Assembly (NCBI GenBank): GCA_039583875.1
Contig: CM077149.1
Coordinates: 153,266,416 to 153,330,415, forward strand
Length of the DNA stretch: 64,000 nt
From: Platanthera guangdongensis
Lineage: Eukaryota > Streptophyta > Magnoliopsida > Asparagales > Orchidaceae
Direction: 5' to 3'
Part shown: positions 35,324 to 44,869 of the stretch, in pieces
Numbering within the stretch: position 1 is the first letter of the stretch
Layout: every line of letters starts with the position of its first letter
Translations under genes and position numbers: made by a program
The notes under the pieces: generated by a model
Database searches by the model: none
What the model was told of the DNA's origin: nothing
Seen by the model: the letters and a program-made list of their open reading frames with translations, nothing else

Positions 35324-36250
35324 TGTAACACCTCCACTGTAATGATCGTATAATATGGGTCAGGTCGCGGCCCCACAACATACAAATGTCGCGGCTTAAG
35401 CATTATAATATGATATAAACTACTCAACTCAAAACTCAGAATAAACACAACGGAAATAAATAACAAGACTAGAAGTTATCCACTAACACAAGAGTATCAA
35501 AATTGGCCTTAAGGTCTTACAGCAATGTGTGAGTTCAAAACTGAACCAACATCAACAACATAGCGCGCAATGTGCATTAGCACTCCTAGACTACCTTGAC
35601 ATGTGAGTTGGATTACATTATGCACTAAGCAAAGCATTCACCAAAACAAAGCTACTAAACAAAAGTTCACTTCATGAGCCTTATACCTTTTTGACCGGCG
35701 AGTTTGCTCCTACTTGTGATCTTTGCCCTATAAAAATTTGTGGTAACGTAGGTTAGCAAATACTGACATCAACTTTGTAACCAACACATCTCCTCCCGGC
35801 CGTCCCTAGCGGACCCCGGGGTACACTACCAACATGTAGGTCAGCACTTCGCATGCAATATACATAAACATGTAAAGCTATAAAATAAGTTTGGATGTCT
35901 CATACAACAAACATGTTTCTAAGTTGAGCATGTAATATAAAGGGACCTACAATGCAACATGTATGCAATCCTAGGTTTTACCCAAGGCACTCTAAAGGGT
36001 ATGCTTCTAACACATCATCAATCGGGTACTTCCAATTTCTCCATCGGCGTTCAAGCCGCAAACACGAGGGTATTTCTAATTTCCTCACTGGCGTTCAAGC
36101 CGCAAATACAAGTGTACTTCCAATTTCCCCATCGGCGTACAAGCCGCTACACGTAACACTTCCCTAGGCCCCACCCGCTCGTGGGTCTCAAACCCGAGCT
36201 TGGCTGCAAACTCTGACTTCCCACGTCAGGATTCCGTCTCACACACATCA
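35324..36250 (+). mobile_element. Partial gypsy LTR-like sequence
   Basis: It starts TGTAACACCTCC within the gag fragment. It contains GGTCGCGGCCCCACAAC and a short tandem array. No 3' LTR end and no second copy of the AAATC that precedes it were found, so the right boundary is a guess. Confidence 0.35.
36020..36152. repeat. Three-copy tandem repeat, about 44 bp
   Basis: Three copies of ACTTCCAATTT...ATCGGCGTTCAAGCCGC occur with the core near 36044, 36088 and 36133. The core GGCGTTCAAGCC is a small dyad. Confidence 0.75.
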
Positions 36251-36750
36251 GTAATTGCGCCGGAGCGGAATTTGTGCTGGCAAATGGCGTTGCACCGTTT
36301 CGGTCACTTTGATCACCAAAATTATCGAAATGACGAAACTGCCCCCTAGGCGGTCCATATAGGGTGCCCGACGGCGGTGGCGGCTGACGGTGGCCGGAGG
36401 AGGTGCCGTCGTGTCGGCGGCCGGAGGCGGCTCCGGTCGTCGGTGCGTGGACGCGCACGTTGCTGAGGAGCACATGCAGTACTTGCGCGCAGTGCACGAG
36501 GTGTCGTGCGCAGTAGCCCACGCGCTGGTTGCCGCATGCGCATTGCCGCACATGCGGGACGCAGTGGGTGCGTCGCATGCACGTCACCGCGCACTTGTGG
36601 CTCTTGGTTTGGCCCCTCTTTCGGGATGCTCCCAGATCGTTGAGGCGAGTGCGGCCTGGAGTGCCCGGCTCACCTGGTCGGGTCGGCATACCTTTGTCTT
36701 CTCCGTTGATATTTTCGTGTTTTCAATCAGAAATTTCAGGAGGAACCCAT
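36251..36750. other. GC-rich unassigned segment
   Basis: Long overlapping frames on both strands come from base composition. No family recognised. The last five bases (CCCAT) are the target duplication of the next element. Confidence 0.4.
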
Positions 36751-38692
36751 TGTTAGGTTTATTTAATAATATGTCCGCACGTGTTGAGGCCGACTCGAAT
36801 AGGTTAACGGGTTCGTGTCATACTAGGGTCATGCTCTACGCTGGAAGTACTATAAATACTCATTCCATATATAGATATGGTATTCGTAGAATACTTTGAG
36901 CGGAGTACCCTTCTACATTCTCAAAGTATCCCGGCTAGGGTTTCGCTCTCGCTCTGCCATTTTCGCGAATCCGCTCCGCTGCTCCAATCATTCGGCGATT
37001 TCCCGTTCATCAATCAACGATTTCGCCGACGCTACAGGCATCGCGAGCGATTCCCCGAATCCGCCGCCATCGTTTTGCTTCCTCCACAAATCCACCGTTT
37101 CGACCTGTGGCCACGACGCTGTTTCCATACAGTCACGCCGCCATCGTCGTTTCCCTACAGATCTGGCTGCAAGCTTCGTGGAGGACTATATCCCGGCGTG
37201 ATTTCTTCCCAACACTGTTGTTGCCGATCGGATTTCCTGCGGCAGTAGATCACCGACTCTGGTTCTCGGTGTGGCTTGGGGCTTGCCGGAAAGGATCGTG
37301 CTTCCGCTTTTGGTCTGTATTGATTCGGATTTCCAAATCTGTCAAAGCCGTTACAGTTCCGATCAGGAAGAAGGCGATCGGGTTTGGTGATTGGGAAATC
37401 GATCTATGTTAATGCTCGTGAAGGCGTAAGCCTTGCGTCCCACAGTTCCGCCGCTGTGCAGGCACTCTACAGTTTCTCTGCTATTTCTCTATTCATTGAT
37501 CCAGTTTCGCTGGAAGGGATCAGCGACAGATCAACCTGTTTTTCTGAGCAGCGATATGGTGGAGTTCCAGATCTAGTTGATCTATGTGCTTCTGCATTCA
37601 TCTCATGGTGGAGTTCCACATCTAGTTGATCTATGTGCTTCTGCATGCATTCAGAATTGAAAAAAAAAGGGATTTCGGATCTGTGTTAAGTGGAAATTCT
37701 AATTTCCTGGTTCTCTTCAGTGGAAAATTTCAAAGATCCAAGATTATTTATAGGAAGGCCCAATCCTAGCGAGATCTTCTGGACTTATTGGTGTTTGATT
37801 CAAGTCTTTGGCGTCTGTTCTCAATCGAAGAGAGGGAGCAAACATATATCTGGATTGGATCCGAAGACCCGTTCTCATCTCACACGATTCAGGTGACTTC
37901 TTTCTGGTTTTTTTCACTATTCTAGCTTTAGCGAGATGTTGAAGATTACCTCCTACGACATCGTCAAGCTACAGTCGTTCGATCTCTCCGACTTCCACGC
38001 TTGGAAGCTGCACGTCCAACTTGGTATGAAGGAACGTGAGATTTTCTACACGGTCCTGAGTGACTTTGCCACTACCGAAGAGGACGTGAATGAACTTCAG
38101 TGCAGAAAAGACGAAGACTTCTGCAGGAACTACCTCTTAAATTCACTGAACCCCAGCACTGGTTGACTGGGATCCAGATCAGGATGATCTTCTGGATGAT
38201 GAGTTTTAGAGTGTTTTAGTTTATCTTTTGTTACTTCTATTCAGAGCATTGTTTAGCTCTTATTTTATGCACTGTTTGATTGAACTATTAGCTCTCTGTT
38301 TGTTTGGGACACCAGGCGTTTTGGGTCTGTGCCTTGTTGTACCTGAGACTATTCTGTGTTGCAGCTGAGTTTCGTTTTACTTATGCGTGCATACTTTTCC
38401 GTGCTTTAGTCTAATTTTGTTTGAAACAGGTGCTGAACACGGTTGTGTATGATTCACAGTTGGTTGAACTTTGCACAAACCACCCTCTATTCGAAGTCTG
38501 GGTTCACGGCGGACATAGGAGGAGATTGTTAGGTTTATTTAATATATGTCTGCACGTGTCGAGGCCGACTCGAATAGGTTAACGGGTTCGTGTCATACTA
38601 GGGTCATGCTCTACGCTGAAAGTATTATAAATACTCATTCCATACATAGATGTGATATTCGTAGAATACTTTGAGCGGAGTACCCTTCTACA
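36751..38692 (+). mobile_element. Short gag-only LTR element (TRIM-like)
   Basis: LTRs of about 167 bp (36751-36917, 38527-38692) start TGTTAGGTTTATTTAAT and end ACCCTTCTACA. A perfect CCCAT duplication lies at 36746-36750 and 38693-38697. Purine tract AGGAGGAGAT comes before the 3' LTR. After the 5' LTR the sequence is TTCTCAAAGTATCCC, not a TGG-type PBS, echoing TTCTCGAAGCAAAG in C1. The only coding piece is a gag N-terminus. A 48-bp direct duplication (GATCTAGTTGATCTATGTGC-type) lies at about 37565-37652. Confidence 0.9.
37936..38166 (+). pseudogene. Truncated copia gag of the short element
   Basis: 76 codons from an ATG. FDLSDFHAWKLHVQLGMKER, IFYTVLSDF and DEDFCRNYLLNSL align with the C1 gag (FGMKYLNVFYTVQSD, DEDFYRDYLLNCL). 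It stops after NPSTG. There is no zinc knuckle, protease or pol. It may encode a short Gag or be a relic. Confidence 0.65.
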
Positions 38693-38697
38693 CCCAT

Positions 38698-39377
38698 CAA
38701 TATCTATTATCAGTAAAATCAAAATGCTGCAAGGAGCTTTTCGGTCAATCATTAATATTAATTTGATGATACTATATCTAAAATACATATCAACACAGTC
38801 GTGCTTGAGATAATTTTCATGGATGAAGACAACAACAACTTTGTTGTCTTCTTCATGAAACCGTGGCAAAGAGTCTAGCAAAGTCCCCAACTTGTAGCCC
38901 TTTTAATTATTATTTTAGTCGCGAGCCATAGGGCCTGTTTGAAATGGTGGCGGCCGTAAGAAAAGTGGCCGTGCAAAATCAATGTTAAGCGAAATTAATA
39001 AGCGATCAAAAAATTGTCTCTTTGATAATTTAACTATAGTTGTAGAATTTCTAATGATTTTTCAGCGTAACGCAATTAATGGTCGCATCCACATCGCACG
39101 AATCTATCATTGGGACATGTTAGCATGCTATCTTGTTGGATATTGTCGGATCGACGTCGCACGAATCGCACGAGAGAGAAGTCAGGCCAACAATCCGTTT
39201 TTCTTCAATAACTAACTTTGTTCAAATGAAAAGTATCGCCCCTTAAAACTTCTTGCAAATCCGATCGAGTCAACGGAAGAGCGAAAAACAACCGCCTTGT
39301 TAATAAACCGAAAGATTTCATATATATGATCTCTGTTTTATCAAGACCGAGAAGATAATTGTTGAGTAATTAATCAA
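38698..39377. other. Intergenic DNA upstream of the SPL8 gene, with a MITE-like end
   Basis: GGGCCTGTTTGAAATGGTGGCGGCCG at about 38933-38958 looks like a terminal repeat of the GTTTGGC MITE family, but its partner was not found. No gene. A 103-codon - strand frame has no recognisable family. Confidence 0.4.
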
Positions 39378-39552
39378 GGCTCTGTTTGGCACGATGGTGG
39401 CGGTCGTAAACACAAGAATTAAGGATCACCTAACAAACATCATCCATCCATATATTTGAACATAAAAGTGGATGAAGTTCCTTAGGTGAGTGTTGACCAA
39501 TAACAATTTAACCCCTAAGTTCATGACCGCCGCCGCCATGCCAAACGGAACC
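39378..39552. mobile_element. MITE in the SPL8 upstream region, CAA target duplication
   Basis: The ends GGCTCTGTTTGGCACGATGG and (inverse) GGTTCCGTTTGGCATGGCGG are similar. CAA is duplicated at 39375-39377 and 39553-39555. It lies about 290 bp upstream of the putative TATA box. Related copies occur in the gene intron. Confidence 0.8.
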
Positions 39553-39840
39553 CAAGTCAATTTTTGGGTCCGAATGAGAGAGAAATCCATGACGTTTGTC
39601 TCTGTGAGAATGCTTCCACCAAGGCTCTGCTTCAGCGCACAAGATCAAATATGCTTGAACGGCCGGATTTTATGTACATCTCCTTACGGTACGATTGCCC
39701 AAATTACACCGGATTAATTATGACACTGTCGACCCCACAGCACAGTTCGCCCACATTTAACCAGGCTGGGGTTAGTGCAGGTTAAAAAAAACTAAACAGT
39801 AATTTCAGTGAGTAAAAGCTGCAGCAGTAATTTCATCCTT

Positions 39841-39848
39841 TATATAAA
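39841..39848 (+). promoter_or_regulatory. Putative TATA box of the SPL8 gene
   Basis: TATATAAA preceded by CATCCTT and followed by CACATACAGC, some 170 bp before the start codon. The alternative is the long TA repeat nearer the gene (39951-40004), which looks like a microsatellite in the 5' UTR. Confidence 0.5.
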
Positions 39849-39950
39849 CACATACAGCCCTTACGGCCAAAGAGCAGCATCGTCGTAGTGTGATTAATGA
39901 TTTTATACGACCGAAGCACATTCTTAAGCTTATTAATCACAGGAGCTTAA

Positions 39951-40004
39951 TTATATATATATATTATATATATATATTAAATATATATATATATATATAT
40001 ATAT
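39951..40004. repeat. TA microsatellite in the probable 5' UTR
   Basis: (TA)n with a few TTA interruptions, directly upstream of the SPL8 start codon. Confidence 0.85.
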
Positions 40005-40013
40005 AAGTACTGC

Positions 40014-41544
40014 ATGCAGCCGGCGGCGGAGATCATGATGCTGGAATACGAATGGGCGAATCCGGCGGCGGCGATGCTGCTCTTCGGTGACGGAGGACAG
40101 ACTTCTGCCGCCGGCCAGGTCGGCCCGGCCATTTTCGATCACTACGGCGGAAACGGAATGATGGCGGGGGAGTTGATGTTCCCGCCGACGGCACAACAGA
40201 TGACTGCGGCGGCGCTGTTCGGGACCGCGGCGGGGGTGCCGCCGGCGGCGGCTTGTGTGCAGAGGTATGGGATGGGGATGCCTCCGGCGTCAACGAGGAT
40301 AGGGTTGAATCTGGGCGTGAGGACGTACTTCTCTTCGGCGTCGCCGGAAGAGGAGATGGGGATGGGCGGTAGGGCCTGCCGGAGGCGGCTGAGGACGGCA
40401 AGGTGTCAGGCGGAGGGATGCGGCGCCGACCTCACCCACGCGAAGCATTATCACCGCCGGCATAAAGTATGCGAGTTTCATTCAAAGGCTTCCATTGTCA
40501 TCGCCGCCGGCCTCTCGCAACGCTTCTGTCAGCAATGCAGCCGGTATCCATTTCTTATGGTTTAGGAAAAAATTTAATTTTGAAAATAAAGTGGATAAAA
40601 TTTCTTAGATGAGATCGGGTTTTGATGAAAGACAGTTCATAAGCACTACAGTCAGTCAGCCAGTCACAGTTTCCGTCCCCGTGCCAAACACGGTTTTAGG
40701 TTCCGTTTGGCACGGTGATAATTAACAGCGGTGAACATGAGGGCTAAACTGTCATTCATTAAATCTCACGTAAAGAAAGTCATCCATTTTTATGTTCCAA
40801 TGAATGAACTTTTTTAGATAGTAGTTAATGAATGACGGTTTAGTCCATCCATTTACGACCGTAATTGTTATGCCAAACAAAATCTAAATAGTTGTTAGGT
40901 TTAACCAAAAAAACTAATTATTGTTAACCTAAATGTTGCTATATATATATATATATATATGCACATTTCTCCATTAAATATAAATATAAATAGTTTAGCA
41001 ATATTGTTATATTAATTAATGGATTTTAATTTAACATGAACGCAGGTTTCACGTTCTATCGGAGTTCGACCAGGGAAAACGCAGCTGCAGAAAGCGTTTG
41101 GCCGACCACAACCGCCGGAGAAGAAAATCACATGACCTGACCACCCTCACCGCCATCACCAACACGGCCATCAATACCAACACCGCCGCCGACGCCGCCG
41201 TCAAAAACAACTCCCCGCTCATCAAATTCGAGCAAAGCAACAGCAGCAACAACAATATAATTAACACCACCACCTCCTCCATTGAAAAGTGCAATTTTGA
41301 GACGGAGTCGGCGGTCACCGGAGCATCTTCTCCGGGGATGGCGCTCGGGATTGGCCGCCGCAACACCCCGGAAGTGTCCCCGCCGGCGGTGCTCTCGGCT
41401 TCCTCTTCGACGACGGTGACTTCTCCGGCGAGGAATTCGTTCTTCTCGCACCTGGCCGATATCCGGGGGGCGGAGCACCGATTCTTGTGCTGGGACGACG
41501 GCGACGACGGGAGCAGCTTTAGAAGTCTGTATCAGAGCAAGTAG
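40014..41544 (+). CDS. SPL8: SBP-box transcription factor, SPL8-like
   Basis: Two exons, 40014-40543 and 41046-41544, joined at CG|GTATCC...CGCAG|G. The product is 342 residues. The SBP DNA-binding domain spans about 131-206. Zinc finger 1 is C131, C136, C153, H156; zinc finger 2 is C172, C175, H179, C191. A basic nuclear localisation signal overlaps it at 188-204. The intron falls at R177 in CSR|FH, the position conserved in SBP genes. EYEW near the N-terminus, [14 protein letters not shown] (95-108) and [19 protein letters not shown] mark the SPL8 group, which acts in anther, ovule and lateral-organ development and, as LIGULELESS1 in grasses, at the leaf ligule. No miR156 site is visible, as expected for SPL8. 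The real start could be M8 or M9, since SPL8 proteins often begin just before the EYEW motif. The frame is intact, and this is the only convincing host gene here. Confidence 0.93.
40582..40692. mobile_element. MITE fragment in the SPL8 intron
   Basis: AATAAAGTGGATAAAATTTC and the end GTGCCAAACACGG match the right half of the MITE at 39378-39552. The left half is missing. Confidence 0.5.
40699..40884. mobile_element. MITE in the SPL8 intron
   Basis: The ends GGTTCCGTTTGGCAC and (inverse) GATTTTGTTTGGCAT are similar. Flanking bases TTA and TAA suggest a three-base target site with one change. It makes up over a third of the 502-nt intron without touching the splice sites. Confidence 0.7.
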
Positions 41545-41702
41545 TGGACGGGCGCGTGGCTTAATTTGAGGTTTAATTAGGAAGTGATAATGAGTGGCCG
41601 GATTAATTAGTTGTTAATTAATTTCTTATTAATCTTCTTAATTGCAAGAATGTATGTTTATGTTAAGTCGTCAGTTAAGCTTATTTTGCCGTCTTCGTCA
41701 TT

Positions 41703-41708
41703 AATAAA
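41703..41708 (+). terminator. Polyadenylation signal of the SPL8 gene
   Basis: AATAAA about 160 bp after the stop codon, followed by TTGTTGTTTAATTTT. Confidence 0.6.
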
Positions 41709-41868
41709 ACTTGTTGTTTAATTTTCCGGCCCTTTAACCTTCACTGACTAGCTATTTATTAATATGGAGAATTGCTGGAGTCAAAATTGTTGACCGGGTC
41801 AACTTGTTTTTCCCATTTATATAATATATGTCGAGTTTCTATTAGTTGTATGTGCCTATATAAAGGGG

Positions 41869-42084
41869 ACCGGGATCCTCTCCATTTCACGTGAAATGGA
41901 GGGGATCCATTTCGCGGCTATGATTGCATCTCGCAAATCGGACGGCGGGCAGGCGAGAGGGGCTGAACTGGCGAGTGGGCCCCGCGAATGCAATTAATTT
42001 ACTTCCCGCCGTCCGATTTGAGAGATGCAATCATAGCCGCGAAATGTACCTCTCCATTTCGCGTGAAATGGAGCGGATCCGGGT
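41869..42084. mobile_element. MITE with 13-bp flanking direct repeats
   Basis: Ends ACCGGGATCCTCTCC and (inverse) ACCCGGATCCGCTCC are followed by CATTTCA, and a longer inverted repeat runs inward (GCGGCTATGATTGCATCTC versus its inverse). CTATATAAAGGGG flanks it exactly at 41856-41868 and 42085-42097. 216 bp. The flanking repeat is longer than usual for MITEs. Superfamily not assigned. Confidence 0.8.
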
Positions 42085-42122
42085 CTATATAAAGGGGCTT
42101 GAAGTATTCTAAAAGTGAGAAT

Positions 42123-42719
42123 TTTTTTTCTCTCTTCCAGTTCTATTTTGGTTCTCCTGTGAACAGGAGCGAGAGAGATAGTATATTATTATTACTCTCG
42201 CCTAAAAGTTCCCGCAGGAACTTTAAAACTTTTGATGTTTTTCTCTCTCTGCTATAGCACTCACCTGTCAACCTCTCTCGCTGAACACATCCAAGGTCTC
42301 GCCGGGCTGAGTTTTCGCACAATCGCAGCTCGCCGGAGTGGTGTCGCCGACTGGAGTTCTCGCCAGTCCTGCTCTCCCCCACCTTGCCGGAGCCGTCTCG
42401 CTGGGTTAGCTCTCGCCGGGGAGTTTTGATGCAGAGGAGGTAGAAGCCTTGGGAAGTACTCGCCGGAACAGTCTCGCTAGAAGGAATATCTCGCCCATAG
42501 CACTCGCTGCCTGCACTCGCCGGCTTAGGTAGAGGAGTACTCGCCAACCTGCACCCTGTCAGAGCATTCGCAGAGACCCGCCAACATCGCAGCAGCCTTG
42601 ATGCACTCGCAACAGACTTCTCGCCGGAGTTGTGTTAAATAAATAAAAGGAGAACAGTGTAAACCAATTGAACAACTTAGAAATTATAGTGGTGTGCTCG
42701 CCCATTTTTGCTTCCAACA
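42123..42719 (-). mobile_element. Retroelement rich in CTCGCC motifs, AGAAT duplication
   Basis: AGAAT occurs at 42118-42122 and 42720-42724. On the - strand the insert starts TGTTGGAAGCAAAAATGGG and ends in GAGAGAAAAAAAA. The TG start suggests an LTR, but the A-run end suggests a retroposed RNA. CTCGCCGG and ACTCGCC occur many times, like the insertion at 21011-22221. It encodes nothing recognisable. Confidence 0.5.
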
Positions 42720-42914
42720 AGAATACCTAATGCACATCATATCGTGAGCTTGGGTGGCTGCGAGCGGCATGAGTGTCATCGCACCTTGGCATTGTCGGTG
42801 TGTGTATATTTGTGCTTGTGTGTGTTTGTGTATGTCTGTGTGTGTGTCTGTGTGTGTGTGTCTGTGTCTGAATGCATTTATGTGGTTATTTTTCGAGACC
42901 TTCCCTCGAAGTTG
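42720..42914. repeat. Spacer with (GT)n low-complexity run
   Basis: A GTGTGT/GTCTGT-rich tract lies at about 42797-42872. Nothing else seen. Confidence 0.7.
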
Positions 42915-43072
42915 GAGTAATTACAGCTTGTACCCCTCTACTTTTGAAATTACAATTACCCCTTCAATTTTTACATTTCATAACATTCATGCCCAAAAAG
43001 TACTCTCTAAAGACTTACACGAAGGAGGTACTTTTATGCACGAATTTTATGAAATGTAAATATTGAGGGGAG
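42915..43072. mobile_element. Left part of an inverted-repeat MITE, split by G1
   Basis: CCCCTTCAATTTTTACATTTC (about 42958-42978) recurs in inverse at 43045-43070 (GAAATGTAAATATTGAGGGG). The outer G1 element begins at 43073, right inside the second arm, so the missing end probably lies beyond the window. Confidence 0.5.
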
Positions 43073-43945
43073 TGTACAACCTCGTATTCGCCCCTGTATA
43101 TTTTTAGCTTTTGGGAGATTTTGCACTCTCGGTGGCCAATTTTGGCTCTGGCTTGGAAACATACTAGTAGGGGGAGGAAAAATTCACCTCCCTCCAGTGG
43201 CCCTCTTTTGGGGGGCGGGTGCGACAAGTTGACTGACACCCGCCCCGTCCCGATAGGTGCCTGGCGGCCTGGTGGGGCGAGACCGGTCGGGGGCCGTGGT
43301 CTCGCCCCTGCCCCTTCTAGCCTGGCGGCCTGGCGGGGCGAGACCGGTCGGGGGCCGGGGTCTCGCCCCTGCCCCTTCTAGCTTGGCGGCCTGGCGGGGC
43401 GAGACCGGCCGGGGGCCGGGGTCTCGCCCCTGCCCCTTCTAGCCTAGCGGGGCGAGACCGGCCGGGGGTCGGGGTCTCGCCCCTGCCCCTTCTTATCTGG
43501 CGGCCTGGCGGGGCGAGACCGGCCGGGGGCCGGGGTCTCGCCCCTGCCCCTTCTAGCCTGGCGGCCTGGTGGGGCGGGACCGGCCGGGGGCCGGGGTCTC
43601 GCCCCTGCCCCTTCTAGCCTGGCGGCCTGGCGGGGCGAGACCGGCCGGGGGCCGGGCTCTCGCCCCTTCCCCTTCTAGCCTGGCGGCCTGGCGGGGCGAG
43701 ACTGTCCGGGGGCCGGGGTCTCGCCCCTGCCCCTTCCAGCTTGGCGGCATGGCGGGGCGAGACCGGTCAGAGGCCTCGGTCTCGCCCTTGCCCCCCTGCA
43801 GTTTTACCTTCTTGCCCTCGGGGGGAATTCCCCCTTTACCCCCCGGCGTGGCTGTTTTCTATTGGCCCGAGGCCTTTTGGCCGTAGGGGTATTTTGGTCA
43901 TTTTACCCCTAGGACTTGGAAAAACTATAAATAGACCCCCTTGGG
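43073..43945 (+). repeat. G1 outer 5' LTR, first part
   Basis: U3 with a nine-unit 61-bp GC-rich array (43250-43790) and a TATA box TATAAATA at 43926-43933. G2 is inserted 12 bp after the TATA box, just before the expected transcription start. Confidence 0.88.
43250..43790. repeat. 61-bp hairpin array, nine units
   Basis: Each unit holds GGGGCGAGACC and GGTCTCGCCCC, perfect complements 13 bases apart, then CTGCCCCTTCTAGCCTGGCG. One unit has an 8-bp deletion. Confidence 0.92.
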
Positions 43946-43974
43946 TGTAACAGCCCAAAGTTATTAAACAGGAA

Positions 43975-44570
43975 AATTTGGGTGACACGGCCTGGGACAC
44001 GGGCGTGTCCCAGGGCGTGTCAGGTGACACGGCCTGCGACACGGGCGTGTCGCAGGGCGTGTCGAGGTTGTGTCGACGATTGGTCTTTGTCTCGACGATT
44101 TTTGTTCTCGACGATCCGTCGAGAGGAGGCACACGGCCCAGGACACGGGCGTGTCCAAGGCCGTGTCGCATTCTCGACGAGTTTTTCCCGACGATCGTCG
44201 AGTGTCGAGAAGTGCGTGTCGAGTGTTGAACACGGCCTGTGACACGGGCGTGTCACATGGCGTGTCAAATCAGGCGACGAACTCAGCCCGCCGAAGGATT
44301 TCGACAGGGCGTGTCTTTGTGCCGTGTCTGGGCACACGGCCTGGGACACGGGCGTGTCACAGGCCGTGTGAAGTCTCGGGATGATTTGGGATTTTTTTCA
44401 CCCAGGTACACGGCCACAGACACGGGCGTGTCTGAAGGCGTGTTGGTGACACGGCCCATGACACGGGCGTGTCCCGTGGGCGTGTCACTGGTTTGGATAA
44501 GTCGGTTGACCACCGCTTGAGGCACACGGCCTGGCACACGGCCGTGTTCGAGGCCGTGTCGGGTCAAAAT
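43975..44570. repeat. GACACGGGCGTGTC dyad array in the G2 LTR
   Basis: Seven exact GACACGGGCGTGTC copies plus variants (for example CACACGGCCGTGT), each paired with ACACGGCC and GGCGTGTC, which gives larger imperfect hairpins. A CTCGACGA cluster lies among them. The same array is in the 3' LTR at 59305-59900. Confidence 0.9.
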
Positions 44571-44845
44571 CTGTGTTTTTGGCAGAATCGTGGCCGTCCA
44601 TCCCTTCAGTCTGGATCCAAGGGCTGAAGCCTCTTCCTCTTTTTCCTTCAAGGCCGAAATCAGAGAAGGATTAGTCATTTTACTTTGGCCTTCATCTTTC
44701 TTCAAGAGAGAGAAAGAGAGAGAGAAAGGAGGAGGAAGAAGAAAGGGGGCTGCTGCTGGTGGTGCTGCGGTTTACCGACGAGAGATCTGAAGCCAGCGTT
44801 GCAGAGGAAACGCTCTTGCGAGTCTTGCAAGCTAGCTTGGAGGCC

Positions 44846-44869
44846 ATGGCACTGAAGCGATCGTCAAGG
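44846..44869 (+). CDS. Putative G2 gag exon 1 inside the LTR
   Basis: ATG at 44846 opens eight codons (MALKRSSR) ending at a donor GGGTAACG. They continue in frame at the acceptor CCACCTTTAG|GTG (46603), where the long gag frame begins without any ATG of its own. The basic N-terminus suits chromovirus Gag. The 3' LTR copy has the same codons from 60176 with one change (P for L). Without splicing the frame runs 33 codons more and stops. Confidence 0.55.

Noticed and set aside
41385..41410. Possible miR156 target in the SPL8-like gene (GTGCTCTCGGCTTCCTC)
   Set aside because: Only the first eight bases fit. The rest of the site and its usual encoded peptide do not match, and SPL8 genes normally lack the site.
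43964..44705. Overlapping frames with TRPCPRPC / DTGVSQGVS repeats on both strands
   Set aside because: They come from the GACACGGGCGTGTC dyads of the G2 LTR. The same frames recur in the other LTR at 59295-60009.
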